The notes under the pieces: generated by a model
Told to the model about the DNA's origin: nothing
Database searches by the model: none
The model's input: only the letters and a program-made list of their open reading frames with translations
Position numbers and translations under genes: made by a program
Assembly: GCF_014202115.1 (NCBI RefSeq)
Contig: NZ_JACHFW010000016.1
Coordinates: 16,933-80,932, forward strand
DNA from: Catenibacillus scindens
GTDB lineage: Bacteria > Bacillota > Clostridia > Lachnospirales > Lachnospiraceae
DNA: 64,000 nt
Direction: 5' to 3'
Shown here: positions 1 through 8,645 of the stretch, one piece after another
How positions within the stretch are numbered: the stretch's first letter is position 1
Layout: each line of letters opens with the position of its first letter

Positions 1-494
1 CCGGCTTTAGCTTCCTCCAGGGTGGTGCAGATCAGCACGCCTTTTCCAAGAGCAAGACCATCGGCCTTTAAAACGATAGGCATTTTCGCAGTCTCAAGAT
101 AGGCCAAAGCAGCCTTCGGGTCATCAAAAGTCTCATAGGCCGCTGTAGGAATATGGTACTTTTTCATTAAATCTTTGGAGAAAGCCTTTGACCCTTCGAT
201 AATGGCCGCATTCTTTCTCGGACCGAAAACTCTCAGCCCTTTTCCCTCAAAGACATCTACAATGCCGCCAACTAACGGATCGTCCATGCCAACCACAGTG
301 AGGTCTATTTTATTTTCCACGGCAAAATCTGCCAGACGGTCAAACTCCATAGCGCCGATGGAAACACACTCTGCCACAGAGGCAATGCCCGCGTTTCCCG
401 GAGCGCAGTAAATCTGTTCCACTTTTGGACTTTTGGCTATACTGCAGGCAATGGCATGTTCGCGCCCGCCGCTTCCTACGATTAAAACCTTCAT
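1..494 (-). CDS. purD: phosphoribosylamine-glycine ligase (GAR synthetase), N-terminal part
   Basis: This is the second step of purine synthesis: ATP-dependent joining of glycine to 5-phosphoribosylamine in the cytosol. The gene starts at 494 (MKVLIVGSGGREHA), behind a GGAGG ribosome site. It runs off the left edge, so only about 164 residues of an expected 420 or so are present. The N-terminal PurD fold with its GSGGREHA motif and the start of the ATP-grasp domain are visible. It is the last visible gene of purE-purM-purN-purD, all on the minus strand. There is no frameshift in the visible part. Confidence 0.96.
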   Translation of the reverse strand, partial: MKVLIVGSGGREHAIACSIAKSPKVEQIYCAPGNAGIASVAECVSIGAMEFDRLADFAVENKIDLTVVGMDDPLVGGIVDVFEGKGLRVFGPRKNAAIIEGSKAFSKDLMKKYHIPTAAYETFDDPKAALAYLETAKMPIVLKADGLALGKGVLICTTLEEAKA

Positions 495-522
495 TCTTCT
501 TTTCCTCCAAACAGTTTGTCCC

Positions 523-546
523 GCGGCCCTCCCCTTGGGAGGCCGC
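523..546 (-). other. hairpin in the purN-purD spacer
   Basis: The 97-base gap between purN and purD contains a GC-rich inverted repeat (GCGGCC/GGCCGC arms around a short loop), just upstream of the purD ribosome site. It has no T-tract, so it is not a typical terminator. It may tune purD translation or mRNA stability. This is inference from sequence only. Confidence 0.4.
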
Positions 547-591
547 CAAAAGTGGCGCTCCTGCGCCCCTTTTGCCTTGCAGCCCGCGAGA

Positions 592-1215
592 TCAATCTAC
601 AGTCACAATGCCATCATGGATATGTACCCGGCCATTAGCAATGGCGTCAATGGCCGCGGGAAGCAGAACCCACTCTGCCTCCTCCATAATCCGCCGCTGC
701 AAAACTTCCGGGGTGTCTCCGGATTTTACGCAGACTGCTTTCTGCATGATGATCGGGCCGGTATCCGTACCTTCATCCACAAAATGTACAGTAGCGCCGC
801 TAACCTTCACGCCCCGGCGCAGCGCCGCTTCATGGACTTTCAGACCGTAATAGCCGGTACCGCAGAAAGACGGAATCAATGACGGATGAATATTAATGAT
901 CCGGTTTCGGAACTTCTCTATAATAATCTCTGGGACAACAACAAGATAGCCGGCCAAAACAATCAGGTCGATGCCGGCCTGCTCAAGATAATCCAGCATA
1001 GCCTGGTTAAAGGCATCCCGCGATTCATATTCTTTCGGAGAAATGCATACCGCCTCTATGCCATGCTTTCTCGCCCGCTCAAGGGCATAGGCGTTTTTGT
1101 TGTTGCTGATCACCACACCCACAGAGGCGTTAGTGACTTTACCACTCTCAATACTGTCAATGATCGCCTGGAGGTTTGTTCCGCCTCCAGACACAAGTAC
1201 CGCTAATTTTAACAT
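592..1215 (-). CDS. purN: phosphoribosylglycinamide formyltransferase (GART)
   Basis: It transfers a formyl group from 10-formyl-tetrahydrofolate to GAR, the third step of purine synthesis. At 207 residues it has the usual length of the folate-dependent family. Visible motifs are the N-terminal [10 protein letters not shown] phosphate loop (residues 9-18), the catalytic Asn-Ile-His in INIHPSLIP (N108, H110) and the Asp of DEGTDTGPI (D151). The start ATG lies inside the end of purM (7-base overlap), which implies translational coupling. It is a member of the purEMND operon. Confidence 0.97.
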   Translation of the reverse strand: MLKLAVLVSGGGTNLQAIIDSIESGKVTNASVGVVISNNKNAYALERARKHGIEAVCISPKEYESRDAFNQAMLDYLEQAGIDLIVLAGYLVVVPEIIIEKFRNRIINIHPSLIPSFCGTGYYGLKVHEAALRRGVKVSGATVHFVDEGTDTGPIIMQKAVCVKSGDTPEVLQRRIMEEAEWVLLPAAIDAIANGRVHIHDGIVTVD

Positions 1216-2234
1216 AATGTTACGCCTGCTTCCCCGGCCTTTGTCTCGCCGATGACATACGCTGTCTCTCCAGCTTCCTCAAGAAGTTTAATGGCTTTCC
1301 CGGCATCCTCAGGGGATACGCCAATGACCATACCAATACCCATGTTGTAGGTATTGTACATAACTTTTTCCTCCACCTGTCCCTTTTGTGCCAAAAGGTC
1401 AAAAATAGGCGGCACTTTGTAACTTTCCTTGCGGATCACCGCGTGGACACCTTCCGGAAGCATTCTGGGAACATTTTCATAGAAACCTCCGCCGGTAATA
1501 TGGCTGCAGGCGTGGATCTTAACGCCGCCGTCCTTTAAGGCTTTGAGAGCCTTAACATAGATCCGCGTAGGCTCTAAAAGAGCCTCCCCTAAAGTTGTTC
1601 CAAGCTCATCATAGTATGTGTTTAAAGATTCTCTTGTCATATCAAAAACTTTGCGCACCAGGGAAAAACCGTTGCTGTGAACGCCGGAAGAAGCAATACC
1701 GATCAATGTATCTCCCGGCTTTAAGTCTTTGCCTGTGATCATGTCTTTTTTGTCCACGATACCTACGGCAAATCCCGCAAGGTCATACTCATCCTCAGCC
1801 ATGAGACCAGGATGTTCTGCGGTCTCTCCCCCGATGAGGGCAGCCCCTGCCTGACGGCAGCCTTCAGCTACACCGCTGACAATAGTCGCGATCTTTTCCG
1901 GATAATTTTTACCGCAGGCAATATAGTCGAGGAAAAATAATGGCTCGCCGCCGGCGCAGGCGATATCGTTGACGCACATAGCCACCGCGTCGATACCGAT
2001 AGTGTCGTGTTTATCCAACACCATGGCCAGCTTTACCTTTGTTCCGCATCCATCAGTTCCGGACACAAGCGTAGGTTCTTCCATATTCTTAAATGCACTC
2101 ATAGAGAAAGCGCCGGAAAAACCGCCGATATCCGTAACCACTTCCGGGCGCATTGTACTCTGCACAAACTTCTTCATTAACTTAACAGACTCATATCCAG
2201 CTTCAATATCTACACCAGAATTTTTATAATCCAT
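1209..2234 (-). CDS. purM: phosphoribosylformylglycinamidine cyclo-ligase (AIR synthetase)
   Basis: It closes the imidazole ring, converting FGAM plus ATP to AIR (step five). It has 341 residues, as is normal for PurM. The glycine-rich [12 protein letters not shown] stretch, [10 protein letters not shown] (ATP and metal region) and GGETAEHPG are all present. The start is ATG at 2234 behind an AGGGAGC ribosome site. It follows purE by 16 bases and overlaps purN by 7, so the three genes are probably one transcript from the promoter at 2840-2868. Confidence 0.97.
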   Translation of the reverse strand: MDYKNSGVDIEAGYESVKLMKKFVQSTMRPEVVTDIGGFSGAFSMSAFKNMEEPTLVSGTDGCGTKVKLAMVLDKHDTIGIDAVAMCVNDIACAGGEPLFFLDYIACGKNYPEKIATIVSGVAEGCRQAGAALIGGETAEHPGLMAEDEYDLAGFAVGIVDKKDMITGKDLKPGDTLIGIASSGVHSNGFSLVRKVFDMTRESLNTYYDELGTTLGEALLEPTRIYVKALKALKDGGVKIHACSHITGGGFYENVPRMLPEGVHAVIRKESYKVPPIFDLLAQKGQVEEKVMYNTYNMGIGMVIGVSPEDAGKAIKLLEEAGETAYVIGETKAGEAGVTLC

Positions 2235-2250
2235 TTTCTTTTAGCTCCCT

Positions 2251-2763
2251 TCAGCCTTTCGTATAATTTTTATAGCCAACCTCATCCAGTTTTTTAGCTT
2301 TTTCCACAACCTGATCTTTCATCTTCTCGGAATATGCTTTCAGCCGTCCCAGCAGAGCCTCGTCGCTGGTGGCAAGAATCTTGGCCGCGAGGATTCCAGC
2401 ATTGGCACCGCCGTTAATGGCAACAGTCGCCACAGGAATGCCGGAAGGCATCTGCACGATCGAATAAAGAGAATCTCTGCCTCCAAGGCTGGTGGTATGC
2501 ATTGGTACGCCGATCACTGGCATTGGGAAAATTGCCGCGCACATTCCCGGAAGATGTGCAGCCATGCCTGCTCCGGCAATGATCACTTTCCATCCTTTGC
2601 TCTCCGCGCTTTTAGCGTACTCAAAAAAAACATCCGGCTCTCTGTGCGCTGAGATGATCGTCATCTCAAATTCCACCCCAAGTTCCTCTAAAACATCGGC
2701 GGCTTTACTCATTACTGCCAGATCTGAATCACTACCCATTACAATACCAACTTTTGCACTCAT
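2251..2763 (-). CDS. purE: 5-(carboxyamino)imidazole ribonucleotide mutase or AIR carboxylase
   Basis: It forms CAIR in step six of purine synthesis. Its 170 residues match a stand-alone PurE. Motifs are the N-terminal MGSDSDLAVM phosphate loop, SAHREPD (usually SAHRTP) and AHLPGM. No purK lies next to it, so the protein could be a class II enzyme that uses CO2 directly; the sequence alone does not decide this. It is the first gene of the operon, with a GGAGG site at the start (2763) and a consensus promoter 77 bases upstream. Confidence 0.94.
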   Translation of the reverse strand: MSAKVGIVMGSDSDLAVMSKAADVLEELGVEFEMTIISAHREPDVFFEYAKSAESKGWKVIIAGAGMAAHLPGMCAAIFPMPVIGVPMHTTSLGGRDSLYSIVQMPSGIPVATVAINGGANAGILAAKILATSDEALLGRLKAYSEKMKDQVVEKAKKLDEVGYKNYTKG

Positions 2764-2839
2764 GGCCAGTCCTCCTTTATATTAATTAAATTTATTAGTG
2801 CAGCTTATAAATAACCTCTAACACTATTTCGACACTTTT

Positions 2840-2868
2840 ATTGTAACTGTCCTTTGTTTTTTCGTCAA
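2840..2868 (-). promoter_or_regulatory. sigma-A promoter of the purEMND operon
   Basis: On the minus strand, TTGACG (2863-2868) and TACAAT (2840-2845) are separated by exactly 17 bases. The leader to purE is under 80 bases. It contains no recognisable purine riboswitch, so any purine control would have to be by a repressor. Confidence 0.85.
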
Positions 2869-2925
2869 TAGAAAATGTCCCATTCCTGTCCAAGTTTTAT
2901 AAGTAATCCTAATCAAAAACAGGAT

Positions 2926-5013
2926 TTAATGAAACGCCTCGTTTAAAACTTCCGTCCCAGGCAGGACAAAACGGCCGTTTTCAATAATTTTTATAGTTTC
3001 TCCACCGGGAAGAACAGCGTCAATACTTCCAATCTCATCATAAGGGATCGTAATATCTGTATGGCAATTAAAATACGCTTTCTTTGGCTCTGTCATTCTC
3101 AGAGCTGACACTTCGTTCTCCCTGGCAATAATCTCCTTGCCGTTAAGATTGTAAACTTTATGGTCTTCGCTGCGGCTGTAACATGTGTCCCCAAGAGCAA
3201 AGTGGGGTCCCATTTTTTCCACGATCAAAATGGGAAGCTTTTCAACAATATTGTATTTTCTCGCCATAACATAGGCTGTTGTGTTGGTTCCTATAGCAAA
3301 CTCGCCCAGGGGAAGGCTGTCATAAGTTTTAAGTATTGTTTCTTTAATGTAACGCTTATTTTCATCGGGATTTTCAAAGTTGTCACAATCATAGCCCGTC
3401 ACCATGCCATCTTTTAATGTCACTGTAAGGTTTGAAAAATGATAACCGCCAAGATAAACGCCGGACACATGGATCACCCCGTCGCTTCCAGCAAGAACCG
3501 GGCTCGTAAAAACTTCCCCTGCGGGAATATTCACGTCTGCCACACAGTTTTCAAACTTTGTCTGTGTCTTGGGATCGGAAAGATCCTTTAAACGAACCCT
3601 AATATCTGTGTGATTGGTCCCTTGCGCCCCGGTAACATGGACATAATCCGCCTGGTCCAGGACATCAATGATGCTCTGCTGAATGCGGGTGTAGAGACTG
3701 TTATCCAGGGTATTTATCCGGACTGTATCCCGGAATATGGCCTCAAAATCCTCTCCGATGCCCGGCATAGGGTAAGCGATAATGGTAAAACTCATATTAT
3801 TTTCATCCATATACTGACTGGAAATCTGAGCGCTCTGGCTGGAATAGGCGATGGACAGTTCCTGCTGCTTTGCCGACAGTCTTGGGGCGTATTTGCTGAT
3901 CTTTGGCGAAAAAGGCTCTTCCCCGAAAACATCCATACATGCCGGACCGGCATAGCCCGCCAAAACGTCTTTATACTTTTCATAAATCACCCGCATAGCG
4001 GAAAGTTTCCGCTCATTGAGGGCCTTATCTAGATAAAGGGCACTATCCTGACGGTGATCATAATCGTACTGAGGATTAGGGCTTGTCCCTATAAAACCGA
4101 AGCGGGAAGTTCTTTTATTCACCGCCGACACAGGGTTGCGGAAGAGATGGACTTTCAGCCCGGCAGCTTCAAACTTTTTGATGCTCTCCCGTATCACCCG
4201 CTCAAATCCCATATGGGCCCGGATGCATAGAGAATTTTTTACAGACAGATCCATCCCCATGACTTTAAATCCACGGATGAAGCCATCCACAAAAGTGTCA
4301 GCCATGGCAAGAATCTCCTCCTCTGGGAGACGGTTTAAGAAGCGAGCCATTAAAAGTTCCTCGTCGCTGACATACTCTCCATATAAATAGAGATACCTCT
4401 CATCTGTCAGGTCCGCTTTGCAGATAATATCTTTAATAAACGACATCCTGTCGTCCATCTGTTCGCGGAGAAATGACTCCATAGCTACATCGCTGTAGTC
4501 ACTGACATACCAGTAAATAATCTTTTCCAGAGTTTTTTCCGAAGGGAGTTCCTGGGATTCAAAACAACTGTAAAGCTCCATGAACAGCTCAGCGGCGGCA
4601 GTCATCTCCTCCCGCCGTCCCTCATAGGCCCAGGAGATCATCCCCCGGATCTGGTCGTAGGCAAAAGACAAAAGGGGGCCGTAGTCCTTTCCAAGTTTTT
4701 TTGCGGCGTAATCTGGATTGCCGTAGCTTTCCCCGTAATGTTGTGGAAGAATATCTCCGTAAAGACTCTCGTTAAGCGCCTTCAGCTCATCCAAATTCCA
4801 TGTATATACCCAGTTTTTCCCCTCTTTCATCTGATCAAAAAAAGCATACCTCTCCTTCATTATCACAATAAACCGGGCGGTCTTTATAAAATAATCCCGA
4901 AAAGGCTCTTTTACGGCCGTTTCCCCGCCTAAAGCTGAAATGCGGTCCATAACCAGGTTATAGCGCTCCTCCACGGCCTCGTTTTCTTCTCTAAATAAGT
5001 TTCTGTAATCCAT
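2926..5013 (-). CDS. aminopeptidase of the M29 (AmpS/AmpT) family with long N-terminal extension
   Basis: A predicted cytosolic metallo-aminopeptidase. The C-terminal half carries the full set of M29 metal ligands: Glu in IPAGEVFTSP, Glu in GEFAIGTN, His and Tyr in GPHFALGDTCYS, and His-x-Asp in CHTDITI. M29 enzymes are usually 370-410 residues. This one has 695, with about 290 extra N-terminal residues that are rich in acidic and aromatic amino acids and mostly helical in character. Long forms of this kind are known to me from Lachnospiraceae. It starts at ATG 5013 behind AAGGGGA. Co-directional with the HD gene 11 bases upstream. Confidence 0.88.
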   Translation of the reverse strand: MDYRNLFREENEAVEERYNLVMDRISALGGETAVKEPFRDYFIKTARFIVIMKERYAFFDQMKEGKNWVYTWNLDELKALNESLYGDILPQHYGESYGNPDYAAKKLGKDYGPLLSFAYDQIRGMISWAYEGRREEMTAAAELFMELYSCFESQELPSEKTLEKIIYWYVSDYSDVAMESFLREQMDDRMSFIKDIICKADLTDERYLYLYGEYVSDEELLMARFLNRLPEEEILAMADTFVDGFIRGFKVMGMDLSVKNSLCIRAHMGFERVIRESIKKFEAAGLKVHLFRNPVSAVNKRTSRFGFIGTSPNPQYDYDHRQDSALYLDKALNERKLSAMRVIYEKYKDVLAGYAGPACMDVFGEEPFSPKISKYAPRLSAKQQELSIAYSSQSAQISSQYMDENNMSFTIIAYPMPGIGEDFEAIFRDTVRINTLDNSLYTRIQQSIIDVLDQADYVHVTGAQGTNHTDIRVRLKDLSDPKTQTKFENCVADVNIPAGEVFTSPVLAGSDGVIHVSGVYLGGYHFSNLTVTLKDGMVTGYDCDNFENPDENKRYIKETILKTYDSLPLGEFAIGTNTTAYVMARKYNIVEKLPILIVEKMGPHFALGDTCYSRSEDHKVYNLNGKEIIARENEVSALRMTEPKKAYFNCHTDITIPYDEIGSIDAVLPGGETIKIIENGRFVLPGTEVLNEAFH

Positions 5014-5024
5014 TGACAGTCCCC

Positions 5025-5669
5025 TTACTCTTGAATGATATTTCCATTTTCAATATTTTTATCAATAATACCTTTAACGTAACGCCACACTTTCTCGGAC
5101 CCTTCATGAGTGCGGGTGTTCCGCCCGTAAATCTGTTCCCGGCGAACGTTATGTTCCCGCCAGGAGCGGCCTCCTGAGGCGTCGTTGAGAAGTACCGGCT
5201 GACAATGATCCAGCGTTCTGGCAAATTTTGCCTCCGCGGTCTGCCCGCTCTCAAACTCCTCCCACAGATCCCAGATTAGCTTTTCCTGATCTTTTGGCAA
5301 AATAGAAAAAAGCCGGCGGGCTCCAGCCACTTCCCGCTCCTTCTTTGTCTCATTGCCGCAAGAATCGTAGGCATAGGTATCTCCGGCGTCAATCTCCACA
5401 AGATCATGGATCAGCACCATCTTCATTACTTTAAGTACATCTATAGGTTCATTGGCGTACTCCGCCAGAAGGAAAGCCATGATCGCCAGATGCCAGGAAT
5501 GCTCCGCGTCATTTTCTTTGCGGCTGCCATCGCTGATATATGTCTGGCGGAAAACATTCTTAGACTTATCAATTTCCAGGATAAAATCCATCTGCTTTTT
5601 CTGACGGAAAAAAGCATCCAAATCCTGAGAATTTTCCACAGCTTCTTTTTCTATATGCTCCTTTTCCAT
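5025..5669 (-). CDS. HD-domain phosphohydrolase (YfbR/5'-nucleotidase-like)
   Basis: A soluble HD-superfamily hydrolase of about 214 residues. The metal-binding signature is visible as His in NDAEHSWHLA, His-Asp in VLIHDLVEIDAGD, and a later Asp in RTLDHCQPVL. This pattern fits the HD_3 group, several of which dephosphorylate nucleotides; the substrate is unknown here. The ATG at 5669 is preferred over a GTG at 5678 because the GGGAG site is correctly spaced only for the ATG. It probably shares a transcript with the M29 gene. A degenerate repeat copy lies immediately upstream. Confidence 0.85.
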   Translation of the reverse strand: MEKEHIEKEAVENSQDLDAFFRQKKQMDFILEIDKSKNVFRQTYISDGSRKENDAEHSWHLAIMAFLLAEYANEPIDVLKVMKMVLIHDLVEIDAGDTYAYDSCGNETKKEREVAGARRLFSILPKDQEKLIWDLWEEFESGQTAEAKFARTLDHCQPVLLNDASGGRSWREHNVRREQIYGRNTRTHEGSEKVWRYVKGIIDKNIENGNIIQE

Positions 5670-5690
5670 ATGCTCCACTCCCTACATAAT

Positions 5691-5733
5691 GCAACAGTTT
5701 TGCCCGCCTCATCCCTGATAGCAGAACTGTCGC
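5691..5733. repeat. degenerate short copy of the GTAACAGTTCAGCC repeat
   Basis: GCAACAGTTTTGCC at the left faces GCAGAACTGTCGC at the right, with CATCCCTGAT between. These correspond to the ends of the 166-bp element with the middle deleted. Flanks are TACATAAT and TACATGAC, whose first five bases match, like a decayed 8-bp target duplication. The copy abuts the stop codon of the DUF6142-like gene. Confidence 0.6.
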
Positions 5734-6065
5734 TACATGACAATTGCCAGTATTCCCACAATGACAATAAAAAAATGTAATCCCAGTGAAACTCCGCACA
5801 AAGCTTTTCCTGTATTGAGACATCTTCCAAAAACATCGTCATCTTTAATACTTTCTCTGGCTATTATAAGACCCACAAGAGCGGCAATCAGGGTAATTAC
5901 CCCAACCCCGGCCATCCACAGGGGAACATTACCGCCCATAACCACGGCGGCCACAACCAGGCCAATGAGAGCCAGGATTGTGACCGCGCCAATGACAGTT
6001 GTGATAACCCCCGAATTTGTCTTTTTCTTCTCGATTTTTGTAAAGCTATAAATTTGTTTTGCCAA
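5733..6065 (-). CDS. small three-helix membrane protein (DUF6142-like)
   Basis: A 110-residue protein with three strongly hydrophobic segments (about residues 19-43, 49-71 and 88-110) and a basic N-terminus. It resembles proteins called DUF6142 in clostridial genomes. No catalytic motif is seen and I can assign no function. The start is a TTG at 6065, 7 bases after AGGAGG. It overlaps the end of the VanZ gene by 20 bases, so the two are probably co-translated. Confidence 0.75.
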   Translation of the reverse strand: MAKQIYSFTKIEKKKTNSGVITTVIGAVTILALIGLVVAAVVMGGNVPLWMAGVGVITLIAALVGLIIARESIKDDDVFGRCLNTGKALCGVSLGLHFFIVIVGILAIVM

Positions 6066-6516
6066 ATGTATGCCTCCTGATGGTATTGGCTACAAGGTAC
6101 ACAAGAAAACCTGCCATACCTCCAATGGTATTTAGTATAAGATCATCCACATCAAAAGATCCCACCTTTGTCACCAACTGTACGGTTTCTATACAAAGGC
6201 TTAAAAAGAATGTCGCCGCCACTGTACACCAGAATTTGTGCAGCCCTTTAACGATCACCGGGACCATAAAGCCCCATGGCATAAATGCCACAATGTTGCC
6301 AAACAGATTGATTACAAACCCTCGAAAACCTATAATTTCTCTATAAGTATAAAAACGCGAGATTTCTCGGAAAGGCATCAGATTATAATGATAGGTGTCA
6401 CTGACTGTACGCCCGTAGCGCTCGCTGAAAAAGCATACATAGGCCAGAACCGCAATATAACACACCAGCAGGATCACCGTTGCCTTCCGTATCTTTCTTT
6501 TTAGATGTATACTCAA
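6046..6516 (-). CDS. VanZ family membrane protein
   Basis: A 156-residue integral membrane protein with about four hydrophobic segments. VanZ-type motifs are NLMPFREI near residue 45, NLFGNIVAFMPWGF near 70, and the C-terminal ETVQLV...FDVDDLILNTIGG block. VanZ proteins are named after a teicoplanin-resistance accessory protein, but most chromosomal members have no known role. The start is a TTG at 6516 with a GGAGG site rather far upstream (13 bases), so the exact start is uncertain. Confidence 0.85.
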   Translation of the reverse strand: MSIHLKRKIRKATVILLVCYIAVLAYVCFFSERYGRTVSDTYHYNLMPFREISRFYTYREIIGFRGFVINLFGNIVAFMPWGFMVPVIVKGLHKFWCTVAATFFLSLCIETVQLVTKVGSFDVDDLILNTIGGMAGFLVYLVANTIRRHTFGKTNL

Positions 6517-6570
6517 ATCTGTTATGTTACCTCCGATTTTTCCGGTGCAAAACGCCGGTTCTATGATGAT

Positions 6571-6597
6571 AAAAGGCGCGGCATGGGTTGCCGCGCC
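6571..6597 (-). terminator. terminator after the 54-residue membrane peptide gene
   Basis: On the minus strand, GGCGCGGC and GCCGCGCC arms (6590-6597 and 6575-6582) are followed by TTTTATC. It closes the pyrE and small-ORF transcript. Confidence 0.85.
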
Positions 6598-6615
6598 CCG
6601 TCCGTCACTTTCGGA

Positions 6616-6780
6616 CTAAAATAAAATATTGGATTTACTTTTAAGAAGTCTGGCACCGTTGACAATAGAGATTACCCCGATGGTAACTCCTGCCACAATA
6701 CTGACAATGCCAAATACCAGATTGCCAACACCCACATTTTTCATTACGCCATAAATTTTTTCATGGATCTTTTCGTGCAT
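6616..6780 (-). CDS. 54-residue single-span membrane peptide
   Basis: A short gene missed by a 60-residue cut-off. It starts at ATG 6780, behind a perfect AAAGGAGG site 7 bases away, and stops with TAG at 6616. The product begins MHEKIHEKIYG, then has a hydrophobic stretch from about residue 15 to 40 (VGNLVFGIVSIVAGVTIG...) and ends basic (RLLKSKSN). It lies 43 bases after pyrE and is followed directly by a strong terminator. A real gene is likely on this evidence. Its function is unknown. Confidence 0.75.
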   Translation of the reverse strand: MHEKIHEKIYGVMKNVGVGNLVFGIVSIVAGVTIGVISIVNGARLLKSKSNILF

Positions 6781-6823
6781 TTCGCAGCCTCCTTTCGGTT
6801 AAAGCCCTATACAAACAGACAGC

Positions 6824-7498
6824 CTACTGTACCCCATACTGTTTATAATATGCGTCAATTGCGGCTTTTAATGTGTCGTCAATGATCACTTTGCCTTTAT
6901 AGGGACGATTATATAAATGTTCAACGACTTCTGCCATCGTTACAATGGCCGTTGTTTTAATACCATATTTTTCTTCAATCTCACTTAAAGCGCTCTTCTG
7001 TCCCTGCCCCCGTTCCATACGGTCCACAGAAACTACAAGACCGAGGACATTAACATCGCCCTGGGCTTTAATAATAGGCAGAGTCTCCCCGATAGAGGTT
7101 CCCGCAGTAGTCACATCTTCGATGATAACGACTTTGTCTCCATCAGCAATAGGACTTCCGAGAAGGATTCCCTTATCGCCGTGATCTTTTACCTCTTTGC
7201 GATTGGAGCAATATTTAATATCCTTCCCATACAGGCTGTGGATGGCCATCGTTGCAGCCACACTTAAAGGGATTCCTTTATAAGCGGGACCAAACAGCAC
7301 GTCAAAATCAAAACCGTAAGCGCTGCTAATGGCTTTGGCATAATACTCTCCCAGACGGCATAGCTGTCCGCCGGTGCGGTAAAAACCTGTATTTACAAAA
7401 AAGGGCGTTTTTCTCCCACTTTTAGTAACAAAATCTCCAAACTTTAAAACGTTGCAATCGACCATAAACTCAATAAATTCCTGTTTATACTGTTCCAT
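6824..7498 (-). CDS. pyrE: orotate phosphoribosyltransferase
   Basis: It converts orotate and PRPP to OMP in pyrimidine synthesis. About 224 residues. The PRPP-binding loop VVIIEDVTTAGTS lies near residue 120 and FVNTGFYRTG near residue 35. The ATG at 7498 is chosen because AGGAGG is 10 bases away; a TTG at 7507 is too close to that site. It is separate from pyrB-pyrI at 51.8 kb in this window, and no pyrF is adjacent. It has its own promoter at 7553-7581. Confidence 0.96.
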   Translation of the reverse strand: MEQYKQEFIEFMVDCNVLKFGDFVTKSGRKTPFFVNTGFYRTGGQLCRLGEYYAKAISSAYGFDFDVLFGPAYKGIPLSVAATMAIHSLYGKDIKYCSNRKEVKDHGDKGILLGSPIADGDKVVIIEDVTTAGTSIGETLPIIKAQGDVNVLGLVVSVDRMERGQGQKSALSEIEEKYGIKTTAIVTMAEVVEHLYNRPYKGKVIIDDTLKAAIDAYYKQYGVQ

Positions 7499-7508
7499 AT
7501 CGACCAAA

Positions 7509-7526
7509 CCTCCTGCATTGGCAGGC
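7509..7526 (-). promoter_or_regulatory. hairpin overlapping the pyrE ribosome site
   Basis: In the pyrE leader (minus strand), CCTGC-CAAT-GCAGG forms a small stem whose 3' arm runs into the GGAGG of pyrE. Folding would partly hide the ribosome site. This is seen in sequence; a regulatory effect is only a possibility. Confidence 0.4.
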
Positions 7527-7552
7527 TTTTTCGCCCGCGCTATTTCTTTTCA

Positions 7553-7581
7553 ATTCTAACATAACTCCATTAGTTTTTCAA
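7553..7581 (-). promoter_or_regulatory. sigma-A promoter of pyrE
   Basis: On the minus strand, TTGAAA (7576-7581) and TAGAAT (7553-7558) have a 17-base spacer. The leader to the pyrE ATG is only about 48 bases, too short for a PyrR attenuator. Confidence 0.8.
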
Positions 7582-7628
7582 CGAGGGAATACCACTTACA
7601 TAAATGCTTCGCAGAAAAATCACAAACT

Positions 7629-8252
7629 CTACAGCGGAATAGTCATAACAAACTTTGTTAGCACGGGGACAAGAAAAGAACATAGTACCCCGTTAAACAC
7701 TGCCAAAAGAGCCATATCCGCGGAAGTGTATTTCAGGATCACCGGCAAGGTGGTATCCTCGCTTGTAGCCGCCGCCGGGGCAATGGCCGAATAATAGTTG
7801 AGATGTTTTGCGATCCACGGGATGGAAACAAAAGACAGTATTTCTCTGAGCAGATTGCTTAAAAAGGCGATGGTCCCTAGCCGGGCGTTGACCATACTCG
7901 TCACCAGGACACCTGAGAGACTGTACCACCCCAGACCGCTGACCACCGCCAGACTTTCCCCTAGCTTCTCCCTAAGAAGAAGGCAGCACACCGCGCCGCC
8001 ACCAAGGGTGCCGGCAATGATCCCTACAGGGATAAGGAAAATCCGGATATGATACTGGCGGATCTTTTTAAAAACTGACCGATTCATCCCCACGCTGATC
8101 CCAACAAGAAACATAAGCAAATATAAAATCATATCTGAGTACTGGGTGAAAATTCCGGCAATATTTCCTGAGAATACAAACCGTCCGCACAGTATCCCTC
8201 CCACCAAAGATCCAATTGCGATAAATACCATGACCCTACGCCTCTTTTCCAT
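7629..8252 (-). CDS. lysO: LysO-type exporter, C-terminal core (DUF340)
   Basis: A 207-residue membrane protein with about six hydrophobic segments. It corresponds to the C-terminal core of the lysine exporter family LysO (YbjE, DUF340). The Gly-rich GWYSLSGVLV segment and the FLSNLLREILSF segment are typical. In E. coli LysO is one polypeptide. Here the first part is a separate gene (8236-8511) whose 3' end overlaps this start by 17 bases, so the two probably assemble. Lysine as substrate is assumed from the family. Confidence 0.85.
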   Translation of the reverse strand: MEKRRRVMVFIAIGSLVGGILCGRFVFSGNIAGIFTQYSDMILYLLMFLVGISVGMNRSVFKKIRQYHIRIFLIPVGIIAGTLGGGAVCCLLLREKLGESLAVVSGLGWYSLSGVLVTSMVNARLGTIAFLSNLLREILSFVSIPWIAKHLNYYSAIAPAAATSEDTTLPVILKYTSADMALLAVFNGVLCSFLVPVLTKFVMTIPL

Positions 8253-8511
8253 TTTTCATAAATTTTTTAGTCAGCACAAATACAGCGATCACAGAAAAAA
8301 TTCCGGGAATCACAGCAAAAATCAAGCTTTCCAGACCCAATTGGGAGAGATCCGAGAAGAAATCATCCCGACTTCCCAAAGACACTCCCATGGAAAAAAT
8401 AAGAAGCGCCGTACAGATCAACTGAAGCTTTCCGATGATTTTGGAAAGTTTTTTGGGCTGCCAAAAATAACCCAATATTACACCAGCAAACATAATCACC
8501 TCTACAAGCAT
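8236..8511 (-). CDS. LysO-type exporter, N-terminal part
   Basis: A 91-residue protein with three hydrophobic segments and a basic C-terminus. It matches the N-terminal third of one-piece LysO proteins (GYFWQPKKL, MGVSLGSRDD). ATG at 8511 follows AAGGATGT. It overlaps the C-terminal half gene. As the split also occurs in other clostridia (from memory), it is more likely a two-gene system than a frameshift. Confidence 0.82.
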   Translation of the reverse strand: MLVEVIMFAGVILGYFWQPKKLSKIIGKLQLICTALLIFSMGVSLGSRDDFFSDLSQLGLESLIFAVIPGIFSVIAVFVLTKKFMKNGKEA

Positions 8512-8607
8512 ACATCCTTACTCCCTTCTATATTTATAGGAACACACCAACAGACAAATTCGGGCTGCTCCCTTTGACTGTTGCCTCTGGCAATCAGACT
8601 GTATCTC

Positions 8608-8637
8608 ATAATACCATAATACGACATTTTTTGTAAA
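8608..8637 (-). promoter_or_regulatory. promoter of the split lysO genes
   Basis: On the minus strand, TTTACA (8632-8637) and TATTAT (8608-8613) are spaced 18 bases apart. The roughly 90-base leader holds a short TTGCC-AGA-GGCAA hairpin but is too short for a lysine riboswitch. Confidence 0.7.
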
Positions 8638-8645
8638 TGTTGTGT

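Noticed and set aside
8236..8511. Frameshift interpretation of the split lysO
   Set aside because: Each half has its own ATG, and the 17-base overlap is typical of coupled genes; split LysO forms are known in clostridia.
8512..8607. Possible lysine riboswitch before the split lysO
   Set aside because: The leader is only about 95 bases and lacks the L-box core, so no claim is made.
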